A stretch of DNA of 64,000 nt, from NCBI RefSeq assembly GCF_014641695.1, contig NZ_BMIF01000001.1, positions 124,001 to 188,000 on the forward strand, written 5' to 3'. This DNA comes from Nitratireductor aestuarii (GTDB lineage Bacteria; Pseudomonadota; Alphaproteobacteria; Rhizobiales; Rhizobiaceae). The notes under the pieces were generated by a model that was given only the letters and a program-made list of their open reading frames with translations, made no database searches and was not told the origin of the DNA. How positions within the stretch are numbered: position 1 is the stretch's first letter; each line of letters starts with the position of its first letter. Positions 1 to 8,336 of the stretch are shown here, one piece after another. A program made the position numbers and the translations under genes.

Positions 1-568
1 ATGAGGTAGAGCGCGAAAATCTCGTTCAGGTCCTGAATGCCTTCGTCGCTCTCGAAGGTTTTGAAATCCCGCCGAAGGTCGTTGATCTCGACGATGACAC
101 CGGTCGAGCGATCAGGCGCGGGCACTTCCTCTGTGATGGTGACATCCGTGAGATCGGCTTCCAGGAGCCTGACCTCAAAAGCCTTTCGGCCTGATGCGCC
201 GTCGTAGCAAACTTTCCAGGCGGCGGACTGGCCGAGGGCAAATGCCTTGTAGCGCCCGCGCCCTTCCTGGCCGTGGATCATGCGATGATTGCGCTTCGTC
301 TGACGAATATGACGCTTCCAAGACCCGCCGAGATTGCCGAAGAGCGCACGTGCCTCTGTGCGTGAAAACCCGTCACCATTGTCGTAGACGACGATCTTGG
401 ACATTCCGCCGGCCAGGTCGTTATGAACGAATTCCACCGAGACATCGGTGGCGTCGCCATCGAGGCTATTCCACAACAACTCCGCAAGGGCAGGGACGGG
501 CTTCGCTTTGGTCTGCCGCGCCAAAAATCATCTCTAACTGCAACAGAGACGTGTTCCTCGCCTGCCAT
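1..568 (-). pseudogene. GHKL (HSP90-like) ATPase, N-terminal part, apparent one-base frameshift, runs off left edge
   Basis: Read on the minus strand, an ATG at 568 preceded by a GGGCGGGAAC ribosome site starts MAGEEHVSVAVRDD. The frame then breaks at a run of five T (plus-strand A5 at 523..527). In the next frame the protein continues without a stop to the window edge with all GHKL ATP-binding boxes: an N-box reading LAELLWNSLDGDATD, a G1 box YDNGDGF, and a glycine-rich lid GQEGRGRYKAFALG. One extra T would join the halves smoothly as RDDFLARQTKAKPVPALAELL. The family is related to HSP90, MutL and histidine-kinase ATPase domains, and members occur in defence islands; the C-terminal half that would define the role is outside the window. 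The break is either a real pseudogenising deletion or a homopolymer sequencing error. I am sure of the domain, unsure whether the gene works. Confidence 0.7.
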
Positions 569-724
569 GTTCCCTCCCGCCCTGATGAGGGCCACTTTTA
601 CTTTCGATTCGACAATTTTAGGTATCGAGATTTGCCGAAATCGACGGCATTCTTGTTATCAAGCCTGTTTGCACGCCGTTTTGGCAAGACACAACTAAGC
701 TTTCAGCGACTTTCGCCTGGTCCG

Positions 725-3700
725 TCAATGGAAATCCCGCGTCTTCATCTTCAGTTCGCGGATGTGGCCGTAGGGATCGGCGAAGTTGCGTGCCCGCAAT
801 CCGTTGGGTGGCAGCTCGCGCGGATCGGGACCGCCTCCGTGCCGGGCTTGATCGCCGCGACCATGCGGGAGCGGGAATGCAGCGTCGCGCGTTCCCACGC
901 TTGCGAGGTCGGCGGAAAGATCCGTCACCTTCTGCACGACGAGATGCACGACTTCGCCTTCACGCTGGATGCGACCGCGCACGGCCATCATGGACGTTGA
1001 AAGGATGGCACGCCGGTTCGCCTCAAAGACTTTCGCCCAGATCACGAGATTGGCGATGCCTGTCTCGTCTTCGAGTGTGACAAAGAGGACGCCCTTGGCG
1101 CTGCCGGGGCGCTGACGCACCAGAACGACGCCGGCGGCTTCCAGCCAGCGGCCATCGCGAGCTCCCATCGCCTCTGCGCACGTCACGATGCGGCGGCGTC
1201 GGAGATCCTCGCGCAGAAACGAGACAGGGTGCGCGCGCAGCGACAGGCCGACATGGCCGTAGTCCTGAACGACTTCGCCGCCGGCAGTCATAGGCCTCAG
1301 AGAAACGGGTTGCTCTGAAACTTCCGGCACGATCTTCGTCTCACGTGCTGAAGCGGCGGCGAAGAGGGGGAGGGGTTCATCACGAAGAGCGCGGATCGCC
1401 CAGAGCGCTTCGCGTCGCGCCAGGCCGAAAGCCGGCCGGAAGGCGTCCGCTTCTGCGAGTTGAACCAGCGCCGCCTGGGGAACGCCGGCCCGCTGCCACA
1501 GGTCGTCGACTGAGGCGAACGCCTCATTGCCGCGGGCTGCCACGATAGCTGCGCCGTGGGCATTGGCGAGCCCCTTGACCAGGCAGAGGCCAAGGCGCAC
1601 GGCGAACCGGCTCTCGTCGTCGGTCGCCTCGAGCGTGCAGTCCCAGCGTGAAGCGCGGACGCATACGGGCCGGATTTCCACACCATGGGCGGCCGCATCA
1701 CGGACGATCTGCGCGGGCGCGTAGAAGCCCATCGGCTGTGCGTTGAGCAGCGCGCAGCAGAAGACGTCGGGATGCCAGCATTTTAGCCAGGCGGAGGCAT
1801 AGGCAATGAGGGCGAAGGATGCGGCGTGTGATTCCGGAAACCCATAGCTCCCAAAGCCTTCGAGCTGTTTGAAGGTCTGCTCTGCGAAGTCTGCCGCATA
1901 ACCGTTCGCGACCATGCCGTTGATGAGCTTCGCCTTGAAGGAGGAGACACCGCCGGTGTGCTTGAAGGTCGCCATCGATTTGCGCAGCATGTCGGCCTCT
2001 CCGGGCGTGAAGCCGGCGCATTCGATCGCGACCCGCATGGCCTGTTCCTGAAAGAGCGGCACGCCAAGGGTCTTGCCGAGCACCTTTTCCAGTTCGGGCT
2101 TCGGGTAGTGGACCGGCTCCAGGCCTTCGCGGCGACGCAGATATGGATGCACCATATCGCCCTGGATTGGTCCCGGCCTGACGATCGCGACCTGGACAAC
2201 GAGATCGTAGAACGTACGAGGCTTCAGCCGCGGCAGCATCGACATCTGTGCCCGGCTCTCGATCTGGAAGGTGCCGAGCGTGTCTGCCTTGCGGATCATG
2301 GAGTAGGTGCGCGGATCTTCTGCAGGGATGGAAGCAAGATCGAGAGCAATGCCCTTGTGTTCGGCCAGGAGGTCGAGGCCGAACTTCATGCAGGTCAACA
2401 TCCCCAGCGCCAAAACGTCGACTTTCATGAAGCGGAGCGCGTCGATATCGTCCTTGTCCCACTCGATGACCTGTCGGTCCTCCATGGCGGCGGGCTCGAT
2501 TGGCACCAGATCGTCCAGCCGGTCGTTGGTGAGGACGAAACCGCCTGGGTGCTGCGACAAGTGGCGCGGCGCGCCCTGGAGCTGACGGGCAAGCTCCAGA
2601 GTAAGCCGCAACCGGCGATCGGCGGCATTGAGATTGAGTTGCTCCACCTGTCCCTCGGTCACGCCTTCGTTGGACCAGCCCCAGACCTGGCCCGAGAGCG
2701 TCTTGATCAGATCCTCAGGCAGGCCGAGCGCCTTGCCTACATCCCGCAGCGCGCCCTTCGTCCTGTAGCGCGTGACCGTCGAGCATAACGCTGCGTGGTC
2801 ACGGCCGTAGGTGTTGAAGACCCACTGCATGACGATCTCCCGCCGGGCGTGTTCGAAATCGACATCGATGTCGGGAGGCTCGGCGCGCTCCTCGCTGACG
2901 AAACGCTCAAACAGGAGATCGTTTCGGCTCGGGTCGATCGAGGTGATGCCCAACACGAAGCAGACTGCGGAGTTGGCCGCCGAACCGCGACCCTGGCAGA
3001 GAATATCCTGTGACCGCGCGAACCGGACGATCGCGTTCACGGTCAAAAAATAGGGCGCGTAGTCGAGCTTTGCGATCAGTCGCAGCTCGTGCAGCAACGT
3101 CGCGCGGACGCTGTCGGGAAGCCCCTCCGGGTAGCGGCGCTCGGCGCCCTCCCAGGTCAGTTTCTCGAGCGTCTGCTGCGGGGTCAGCGAGGGATCGTCT
3201 CGCTCCTCGGGATATTGATAGGCGAGCTCATCGAGGCTGAAGCGGCAACGCTCGGCAATTGTGAGCGTTCGGGCAAGTGCGTCGGGATAGCGGCCGAAGA
3301 GCCGGTGCATTTCCTCGGGCGGCTTCAGATAGCGATCCGCATGGCGTTCGCGCTGATGGCCGAGCGCGTCGATCGTGACGTTGTGGCGGATCGCGGTCAC
3401 CACGTCCTGCAGGATGCGGCGCGATGGCTCGTGGAACAGGACGTCGTTCGTCACAACGGTCGGGACACGCATCTGCGCCGCGAGATTTGACAGCTCGTGC
3501 AGGCGGAGCTGATCATTTGGCCTGCGTCGCAGGGTCAGCGCCATGTAGGCGCGATCGCCGAACGCCTCCCGCAGCCGGCGCAATTGTAGGCCGCATTCGG
3601 CGTCGGCCACTTCGGGAAGGAGAATGGCGATCAGCCCCTCGCCATAGGCGACGAGATCGTCCCAGTGGAGAAGGCACTTTCCCTTGCCGGCGCGGCCCTT

Positions 3701-3991
3701 GCCGAGTGTCAGCAGGCGGCAGAGCCGGGAGTAGGCAGGCCGATCGGTCGGATAGACGAGGACGGACACGCCGTCGCTCAGGTCCAGGCGGCACCCGACG
3801 ATCAGACGCACGCCGGTTGCCTTGGCGGCCTCACGGGCGCGCACGATGCCGGCAAGGGAATTGCGATCGACGACGGCGAGCGCCTCGATGCCGAGGCTGG
3901 CGGCACGCGCAAACAGCTCGTCGGCCGAGGAGGCGCCTCGAAGGAAGCTGAAATGGCTTGTGACCTGGAGCTCGACGTAGCGAGTGCTCAT
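725..3991 (-). CDS. dnaE2: Error-prone DNA polymerase DnaE2 (ImuC), alpha-subunit type
   Basis: This is the catalytic polymerase of the ImuA-ImuB-DnaE2 SOS mutasome, which replicates across damaged bases. The protein is about 1088 residues, normal for DnaE2. It starts with a PHP domain ([20 protein letters not shown]), carries the C-family polymerase acidic motif [12 protein letters not shown], and ends with an OB-fold region. I place the start at the ATG at 3991 (MSTRYVELQ), because it overlaps the imuB stop as ATGA and because the longer in-frame extension to 4339 lies wholly inside imuB and is arginine-rich shadow sequence. It is the last gene of the imuA-imuB-dnaE2 operon and is expected to be induced through the LexA box upstream of imuA. 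The 130 bp after it are AT-richer and show no clear hairpin terminator. Confidence 0.95.
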   Translation of the reverse strand: MSTRYVELQVTSHFSFLRGASSADELFARAASLGIEALAVVDRNSLAGIVRAREAAKATGVRLIVGCRLDLSDGVSVLVYPTDRPAYSRLCRLLTLGKGRAGKGKCLLHWDDLVAYGEGLIAILLPEVADAECGLQLRRLREAFGDRAYMALTLRRRPNDQLRLHELSNLAAQMRVPTVVTNDVLFHEPSRRILQDVVTAIRHNVTIDALGHQRERHADRYLKPPEEMHRLFGRYPDALARTLTIAERCRFSLDELAYQYPEERDDPSLTPQQTLEKLTWEGAERRYPEGLPDSVRATLLHELRLIAKLDYAPYFLTVNAIVRFARSQDILCQGRGSAANSAVCFVLGITSIDPSRNDLLFERFVSEERAEPPDIDVDFEHARREIVMQWVFNTYGRDHAALCSTVTRYRTKGALRDVGKALGLPEDLIKTLSGQVWGWSNEGVTEGQVEQLNLNAADRRLRLTLELARQLQGAPRHLSQHPGGFVLTNDRLDDLVPIEPAAMEDRQVIEWDKDDIDALRFMKVDVLALGMLTCMKFGLDLLAEHKGIALDLASIPAEDPRTYSMIRKADTLGTFQIESRAQMSMLPRLKPRTFYDLVVQVAIVRPGPIQGDMVHPYLRRREGLEPVHYPKPELEKVLGKTLGVPLFQEQAMRVAIECAGFTPGEADMLRKSMATFKHTGGVSSFKAKLINGMVANGYAADFAEQTFKQLEGFGSYGFPESHAASFALIAYASAWLKCWHPDVFCCALLNAQPMGFYAPAQIVRDAAAHGVEIRPVCVRASRWDCTLEATDDESRFAVRLGLCLVKGLANAHGAAIVAARGNEAFASVDDLWQRAGVPQAALVQLAEADAFRPAFGLARREALWAIRALRDEPLPLFAAASARETKIVPEVSEQPVSLRPMTAGGEVVQDYGHVGLSLRAHPVSFLREDLRRRRIVTCAEAMGARDGRWLEAAGVVLVRQRPGSAKGVLFVTLEDETGIANLVIWAKVFEANRRAILSTSMMAVRGRIQREGEVVHLVVQKVTDLSADLASVGTRDAAFPLPHGRGDQARHGGGPDPRELPPNGLRARNFADPYGHIRELKMKTRDFH

Positions 3992-5511
3992 CCGAACACC
4001 CCATGAAGAAACCATCGATGGGAGCCGGTGGCCGCGTCCTCGCCGTCGCCGGCACGGTAGATCCAGTAGCGCTCGCCGACGTCGTCCTCGACCCTGAAAT
4101 AGTCCCTGACTGCGGCGAGCTCCGCATCGCGCATCCACCATTCGCCGAAAACGCGCTCGGGACCGTCGGCGCGCTTTACCCGGCGCCGAATGCCGCGCCA
4201 GGTGAAGGAGACTGGCGGATGGTCTGGCAAAAGCGCGACGGTCTCGATCATTTCGGGACGAGCGAGAAGGCGTGCCGGACGAGGCCAGTGGTTGGGCCAG
4301 GCTGCGCCGCTCTCGGGGGCCATGGCGGAAATCCGGCATACCGAGCGTTCCGGCACGTCGCTCGCGACGGGCGCCATGCGATAGATCGCGCGTTCGCCCA
4401 CGCGGTTGGCGAGCGTGTCGATCAGGTCGGAAATATCAGGGGCGGCGAGCTCGATCAGACTGCTCGCCATCTGCCTCCGCTCAAGCGGCTCGGCGATCGT
4501 CGCGGTCAGTGTCATGACCTCGATCCCAAAGCCGGGATCGATCGTTTCGATCTTGTCGCACAACAACCGGGTGAGGCGCTTTGGGTCTCGCACCGGCTGC
4601 GCCATGCCGACCCGCACGGCCGCGAGGCGGTTGTCCACGCGATGACAGAGGAGATCGAGCCGACGCGCGCCGAGGCCCTTTTCTTCGAGGGCGTCACAGA
4701 GCCGGACGGTCAGCTTGCCGATATAACGGGCGATTGTTTCGGCCGCGCCGATCGGTTCAGGAAACGCGCGGCGCATCGAGATCAGATCTGGCGGCCGCAC
4801 AGGCTCGATCGGCTCCGCCAGGACACCGAGAGCCTGATCGATATGCCGGCCAAGCTGCGGCCCGAAGCGCAGCGTCAGCGGCGCGCGGGGTTGCGCGAGG
4901 AGATCGCCGATGCGTTCAAATCCGAGCACCCTCAGATCGGCCGACATGGTGCGCGGCAGTCGCAATGCTTCCAGCGGTAATACTTCCAGCACGGATGCAC
5001 CATGGCCCGGTGGGGCGACATAGGTGGCAGCCCCGGCGAAACGCGCGAGCGCATGCGCAGCACCCCAGCTGTCGGCGATCGCTGCGCGAGCCGTCACGCC
5101 GGACATGATGAGGCGGCCGATCAGCGCATCCAGCATCGCCTGCTCGCCGCCATGAAGATGATCGGCGCCGGTCGTGTCAAGGACGATCCCATCGGGGGAG
5201 TCCGGCGCGACGATCGGCGCGAAGCGTTGCAGCACCCAGAGCGCCAAGCGCTCAAGGGCCGCTTCATCTTCGGCGGGCTCCGCGTCCTTGATGATCAGGC
5301 CGGGCACCAGAACCTGCGCCTTGGCGGCAGGCATGCCCACAAAGATCCCGGCGGCCTGCGCCGCGGCATCCGCCGCTACCACCAGCCGCCTGCTTCCTTC
5401 CCGGCCGATCAGGACGAGCGGCGCCTCAGACGGAGGCGCGGCGTCGCCAGCCTTCCGCCGAAGCCGGTCGGTGGACCAGGTCGGCAGGAAGAGCGAGACA
5501 ACCCGTGTCAT
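3988..5511 (-). CDS. imuB: ImuB, Y-family polymerase-like mutasome adaptor
   Basis: ImuB is a catalytically inactive Y-family polymerase homologue that bridges DnaE2 to the beta clamp. The 507-aa protein begins [19 protein letters not shown], where true Y-family polymerases have the catalytic DxDxF motif; the acidic residues are absent, as is typical of ImuB. A ProRich/HhH-type middle ([18 protein letters not shown]) and a C-terminal domain ending [11 protein letters not shown] follow. The ATG at 5511 is chosen over an upstream in-frame start at 5556 because it matches the family N-terminus. The gene overlaps imuA by 86 bp and the dnaE2 start by 4 bp (ATGA), so translation of the three genes is probably coupled. 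Confidence 0.93.
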   Translation of the reverse strand: MTRVVSLFLPTWSTDRLRRKAGDAAPPSEAPLVLIGREGSRRLVVAADAAAQAAGIFVGMPAAKAQVLVPGLIIKDAEPAEDEAALERLALWVLQRFAPIVAPDSPDGIVLDTTGADHLHGGEQAMLDALIGRLIMSGVTARAAIADSWGAAHALARFAGAATYVAPPGHGASVLEVLPLEALRLPRTMSADLRVLGFERIGDLLAQPRAPLTLRFGPQLGRHIDQALGVLAEPIEPVRPPDLISMRRAFPEPIGAAETIARYIGKLTVRLCDALEEKGLGARRLDLLCHRVDNRLAAVRVGMAQPVRDPKRLTRLLCDKIETIDPGFGIEVMTLTATIAEPLERRQMASSLIELAAPDISDLIDTLANRVGERAIYRMAPVASDVPERSVCRISAMAPESGAAWPNHWPRPARLLARPEMIETVALLPDHPPVSFTWRGIRRRVKRADGPERVFGEWWMRDAELAAVRDYFRVEDDVGERYWIYRAGDGEDAATGSHRWFLHGVFG

Positions 5512-6178
5512 CGCAGGCCTCCAACTCGAAATCAGCACTTTCGCCCGCGCGAGCACGGATCAACTCAACGAGCCAACGGTGTCGGCCGACGCCCGGCACC
5601 GGAAGCGGTTCGGATGGCAGCATGGATACGCGCCACCGCGTCACCGCCGCGGTCGGCTGGCCAAAATCCGCCGCTTCTGTGTGTCGTCGCCAGCGCCGGA
5701 GCGCAATGGCGATCGTTCCGGACCCCTCGGCGGCAAGCTGAAGCCGGCGCGATGCCGTCATTGACAGACGTGCGATCTCGGCAACGACTGCGCCAAGGCC
5801 GCCGTGGCGAAGCCCTTCCTCCATGCAGGCGAGGATGGTCTTGTCGTCGCCTGCCTCCAGATAAACGACCCGATCGGACGAAAGACCTGCCTGAGCGAGC
5901 GCGGGCGCAAAGAGATCAGGGCGGGTAATGCACCACAGAACCTTGCCGGTGGTTCTTGCCGCTATGCCGGCGGAGAACAAAGCGGCGGCTGCGCCGTCGA
6001 CCGCGCCGTTTCCGCCGCCAGCAACTTCATGAAGAGCGCCCCGCGCCAAGCCTGCGCCGGGGAGTCGCGAGTCCATCTCGGCGATCCCGAAGGGGAGCAC
6101 CGATTTCGCGCGCCGGCTCTTGCCTTCGATCCGTTCGATCTGCGCACGCAAAGACTCTATGGCGGGCTCGGGCCGCAA
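5426..6178 (-). CDS. imuA: ImuA, RecA-like SOS mutagenesis protein
   Basis: ImuA is a RecA-fold protein, first gene of the damage-inducible mutagenesis operon; it is thought to modulate RecA and to support ImuB/DnaE2 at lesions. The 250-aa product begins MRPEPAIESLRAQIERIEG and has the family signature FGIAEMDSRLPGAGLARGALHEV. The Walker A loop is degenerate (VAGGGNGAVDGAAA instead of GxxxxGKT), which is usual for ImuA. The start is a TTG at 6178, preceded by AGGAGG twelve bases upstream; the next in-frame ATG would remove the conserved N-terminal helix. A perfect LexA box lies 38..52 bp upstream. It overlaps imuB by 86 bp. Confidence 0.88.
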   Translation of the reverse strand: MRPEPAIESLRAQIERIEGKSRRAKSVLPFGIAEMDSRLPGAGLARGALHEVAGGGNGAVDGAAAALFSAGIAARTTGKVLWCITRPDLFAPALAQAGLSSDRVVYLEAGDDKTILACMEEGLRHGGLGAVVAEIARLSMTASRRLQLAAEGSGTIAIALRRWRRHTEAADFGQPTAAVTRWRVSMLPSEPLPVPGVGRHRWLVELIRARAGESADFELEACDDTGCLALPADLVHRPASAEGWRRRASV

Positions 6179-6215
6179 GTTCGTTCTTGACCTCCTGGGG
6201 CGGGTTCGCTTTCAT

Positions 6216-6230
6216 GTTCCCTATTTGTTC
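6216..6230 (-). promoter_or_regulatory. LexA (SOS) box of imuA-imuB-dnaE2
   Basis: The plus strand reads GTTC CCTATTT GTTC, an exact match to the alphaproteobacterial LexA consensus GTTC-N7-GTTC. It lies 38 bp upstream of the imuA start codon, a usual place for SOS repression. Families of imuA-imuB-dnaE2 operons are known LexA targets, so the assignment rests on both site and gene content. Confidence 0.88.
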
Positions 6231-6278
6231 TTACTTTCAACGCCGGGAGTCAAGGAAGAACGCAGAAGGGCGTTTCAA

Positions 6279-6779
6279 TTAGGCTGCTAGCTGTCCGTGT
6301 TTTTCGAGTAGCCGCATCAGGACGACGTTGGCGTGGGTGAAATTCAAGAGCTGCCCATGGAGCTGGTACGCCCATTTCTCGCCGTGGAAGAGGTTGTTGC
6401 GGAAGCGCCAGACGATCATCAACACTGTGAGAAGCCTATCACGCGGATCGTTGTTGCTGCCGTCGAGCACCGACTGGACGACACCAGGTTGATCGGCAGG
6501 GCGTAGATGCAGGTGCGGAAAGTGGTGGGTGAAGGCGCCGTTGGCGAAATAGCGCTGCCGGAAATAGGTAAGCTCGGGGGCGTACTGGTCAGCGTCGAGC
6601 GTTCCAGCATTGCGCCACTCGTCGACCTTCGTGCAGATCAGGTCGGCGCGCGCGAAGTTGCCCATGACCTGGGCTTCGAACAGGCTCCATAGGAAGGTGA
6701 AGTTGAAGATCGCGGCGCGATCCGCCTCGGGTAGCGACTGAAATCCTGGCGCTTTCGCCAACAACCATTGCATGCTCAT
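6279..6779 (-). CDS. HEPN-like helical protein, last gene of the Hachiman operon
   Basis: A 166-aa helical protein of unknown name. Near the C-terminus it has VWRFRNNLFHGEKW, with R127-N-N-L-F-H132 fitting the R-x4-6-H active-site motif of HEPN ribonucleases, inside the long helix where that motif sits. Helices earlier in the protein (FNFTFLWSLFEAQVMG) fit the HEPN bundle. HEPN proteins are common RNA-cleaving or adaptor components of defence and toxin systems. The ATG at 6779 is preceded by AAGGTAACAAG. It lies 36 bp after the GIY-YIG gene and ends the minus-strand operon that begins at 13208. Function as an RNase is inference from the motif; it could be a non-catalytic HEPN adaptor. Confidence 0.65.
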   Translation of the reverse strand: MSMQWLLAKAPGFQSLPEADRAAIFNFTFLWSLFEAQVMGNFARADLICTKVDEWRNAGTLDADQYAPELTYFRQRYFANGAFTHHFPHLHLRPADQPGVVQSVLDGSNNDPRDRLLTVLMIVWRFRNNLFHGEKWAYQLHGQLLNFTHANVVLMRLLEKHGQLAA

Positions 6780-6815
6780 CTTGTTACCTTGGTTTATTAA
6801 TGGTCGCGCGGCCGG

Positions 6816-7322
6816 TCAGTCGTCGGGCCGATCGCGGTCATCCGGGGACAGTTCCGAGAAATCGGTGAGCGTGTCGCACTGGATGCAGTGGTACATCTGT
6901 GAGGCTTCCTGGAAATGCATGCCGCACAGGCATCCGCAGAAGGGGCAGCATTCGTCGATTTCGAGATCGCCCCACTCCCAGACGCCCAGGTATTCGGGGA
7001 CCGCGTCTCGGTCGTAGCCGACGATCTCGAAGGCGTCGGCGTTCTTCGCAACGAAGCCACGGCGGCCTTCGCGCATGAGTACAGGCAGGATGTCGGCAGG
7101 CTCAATCGCGAACCACTCACCACGCACGTGCGTAGCGCCGAACTGTCGATGCAGCCGACGTTCGATTTGAAAAACGTCCTCCGCGTCGATCCAGCCCAGG
7201 AGGCGCAGTTCGAGTGGATTGCCGGTCTGAAGGTTGCGCTTGCGTACCTCGATATTCTTCGCGACCCCGATCTTGATCGGGGAGCAACCGTTTTCGTCTT
7301 CGCCCAGGAAGTAGACCGGCAT
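6816..7322 (-). CDS. GIY-YIG (T5orf172/MUG113-type) nuclease-like protein with zinc-ribbon tail
   Basis: A 168-aa protein in two parts. Residues 1..75 look like the T5orf172/MUG113 branch of GIY-YIG nucleases: an initial VYFLG strand, PIKIGVAKNIEVRKRNLQTGNP with the Gly and Arg of the active site, then FQIERRLHRQF with the catalytic Glu (about residue 54) and the closing GEWFAI. Residues 120..150 hold seven cysteines (CC at 125/126, then 129, 131, 133, and CIQC at 146/149), a likely zinc ribbon. RBS GGGAG lies upstream of the ATG. It sits between the Lit-like and HEPN-like genes with gaps of 19 and 36 bp. Predicted role: DNA-cutting or nucleic-acid-sensing accessory of the operon. Confidence 0.7.
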   Translation of the reverse strand: MPVYFLGEDENGCSPIKIGVAKNIEVRKRNLQTGNPLELRLLGWIDAEDVFQIERRLHRQFGATHVRGEWFAIEPADILPVLMREGRRGFVAKNADAFEIVGYDRDAVPEYLGVWEWGDLEIDECCPFCGCLCGMHFQEASQMYHCIQCDTLTDFSELSPDDRDRPDD

Positions 7323-7341
7323 GCTTTGAGGTCTCCCGCGA

Positions 7342-8286
7342 TCAACGAAGTTCCGCGAGAAGGGTCATGACGAACTCCCGGAATGACGAACCGGTGTAGT
7401 CGAGCCTGCGGCCGTCCTGGCGCATGAGAGCGATTAGAAGGCAGGCGGTAAAGACCCAAAACGCGGACGCGTCAGGCAAATTGTAGCCGCCGATCATCGC
7501 TTCGAGCCGGTCCCCGATCGGCGGATAATCATCGCTTCCCCAGTGCGCGTGGAGCGGTGTCATCGCATGGATAATGACGGCTGCGAGTGCAATCCCCATC
7601 GCGCGCTTCTGCTCGACCTGCCCATAGGTGTGGTCATGGGATTGGGCGTAGGCGTCGATGCCGGTCGTCATGAAGTTTCGCGCCCAGGTGTCGCAGGCCA
7701 TCTCTTCTTCAGCCGCCGCCTGCCGATCGTCCTCGGGCGTTTGCTCAGCGGCTTCTACGGCTCGGGCCTGGACGTGCTTGAACTCGTGGAGGAGCGCGAA
7801 AGCCAGCGCAAGGGCAACCAGATCGAAAACCGCCTTATCCTGACCGTTACTGAGGCTCTCCCGGTCGGCGGTCGGCTGCGGTATGTCTTCGGGCCACTCG
7901 ATCTCGAATGTCGCAGCGGCGTTGAGGAGAGATTTGGCGCTCGAGATACGGTGCTTGTAATCCTGCTCGAACTGACCGCGCTCATTATCGATATTGAGTG
8001 CCGCCTCCAGCGTGATGCCCGTCGCCGTCGCAAGGGTCAGAGCCGGGGCGTAAACTTCGATCGCGCGCCATGCGCTGAAGCCGAGCAACCAGAAGAAGTC
8101 GATCGTCTTTGTATCGAACTTGATCCGCTTGCTGGTGGCGTTCATCGTCGAGCCGTGGGCGCTTGGGGCAATCTCGACCTCGTGGCCGTGCTCACGCCAC
8201 AAGCGGGAGAGATCGTCGGCACGCTCAGGGACAGCGCCGCGAAGCAGGTGCAAAACAATTGTGCGATCCGAGGGGACACTCGCCAT
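7342..8286 (-). CDS. Lit-like phage exclusion metalloprotease (peptidase U49 type)
   Basis: A 314-aa protein with a zinc-protease motif HEFKH at residues 167..171 (HExxH), followed about 25 residues on by an EEEMACDTWA segment that could supply the third ligand. This layout matches the Lit family (peptidase U49). Lit of Escherichia coli cleaves elongation factor Tu during T4 late infection and aborts phage growth. A hydrophobic stretch (FDLVALALAFALL) precedes the motif and another (AFWVFTACLLIALM) lies near the C-terminus. The start has a good AAGGA site 14 bp upstream. It lies 50 bp after the helicase gene, within the same operon. The EF-Tu target is known only for the E. coli protein and is not shown here. 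Confidence 0.68.
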   Translation of the reverse strand: MASVPSDRTIVLHLLRGAVPERADDLSRLWREHGHEVEIAPSAHGSTMNATSKRIKFDTKTIDFFWLLGFSAWRAIEVYAPALTLATATGITLEAALNIDNERGQFEQDYKHRISSAKSLLNAAATFEIEWPEDIPQPTADRESLSNGQDKAVFDLVALALAFALLHEFKHVQARAVEAAEQTPEDDRQAAAEEEMACDTWARNFMTTGIDAYAQSHDHTYGQVEQKRAMGIALAAVIIHAMTPLHAHWGSDDYPPIGDRLEAMIGGYNLPDASAFWVFTACLLIALMRQDGRRLDYTGSSFREFVMTLLAELR

Positions 8287-8336
8287 TCAGTAAAGGTCCT
8301 TCTGAGGTTCGGAGCGGTGCTTCGTCACCCCTCCTC

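Noticed and set aside
3992-4339. N-terminal extension of dnaE2 by 116 residues
   Set aside because: It lies wholly inside imuB, is rich in Arg as GC-rich shadow frames are, and the ATGA-linked start fits the family.
6240-6278. AACGC/GCGTT hairpin after the HEPN gene as operon terminator
   Set aside because: Five-bp stem with no T-run; too weak to call.
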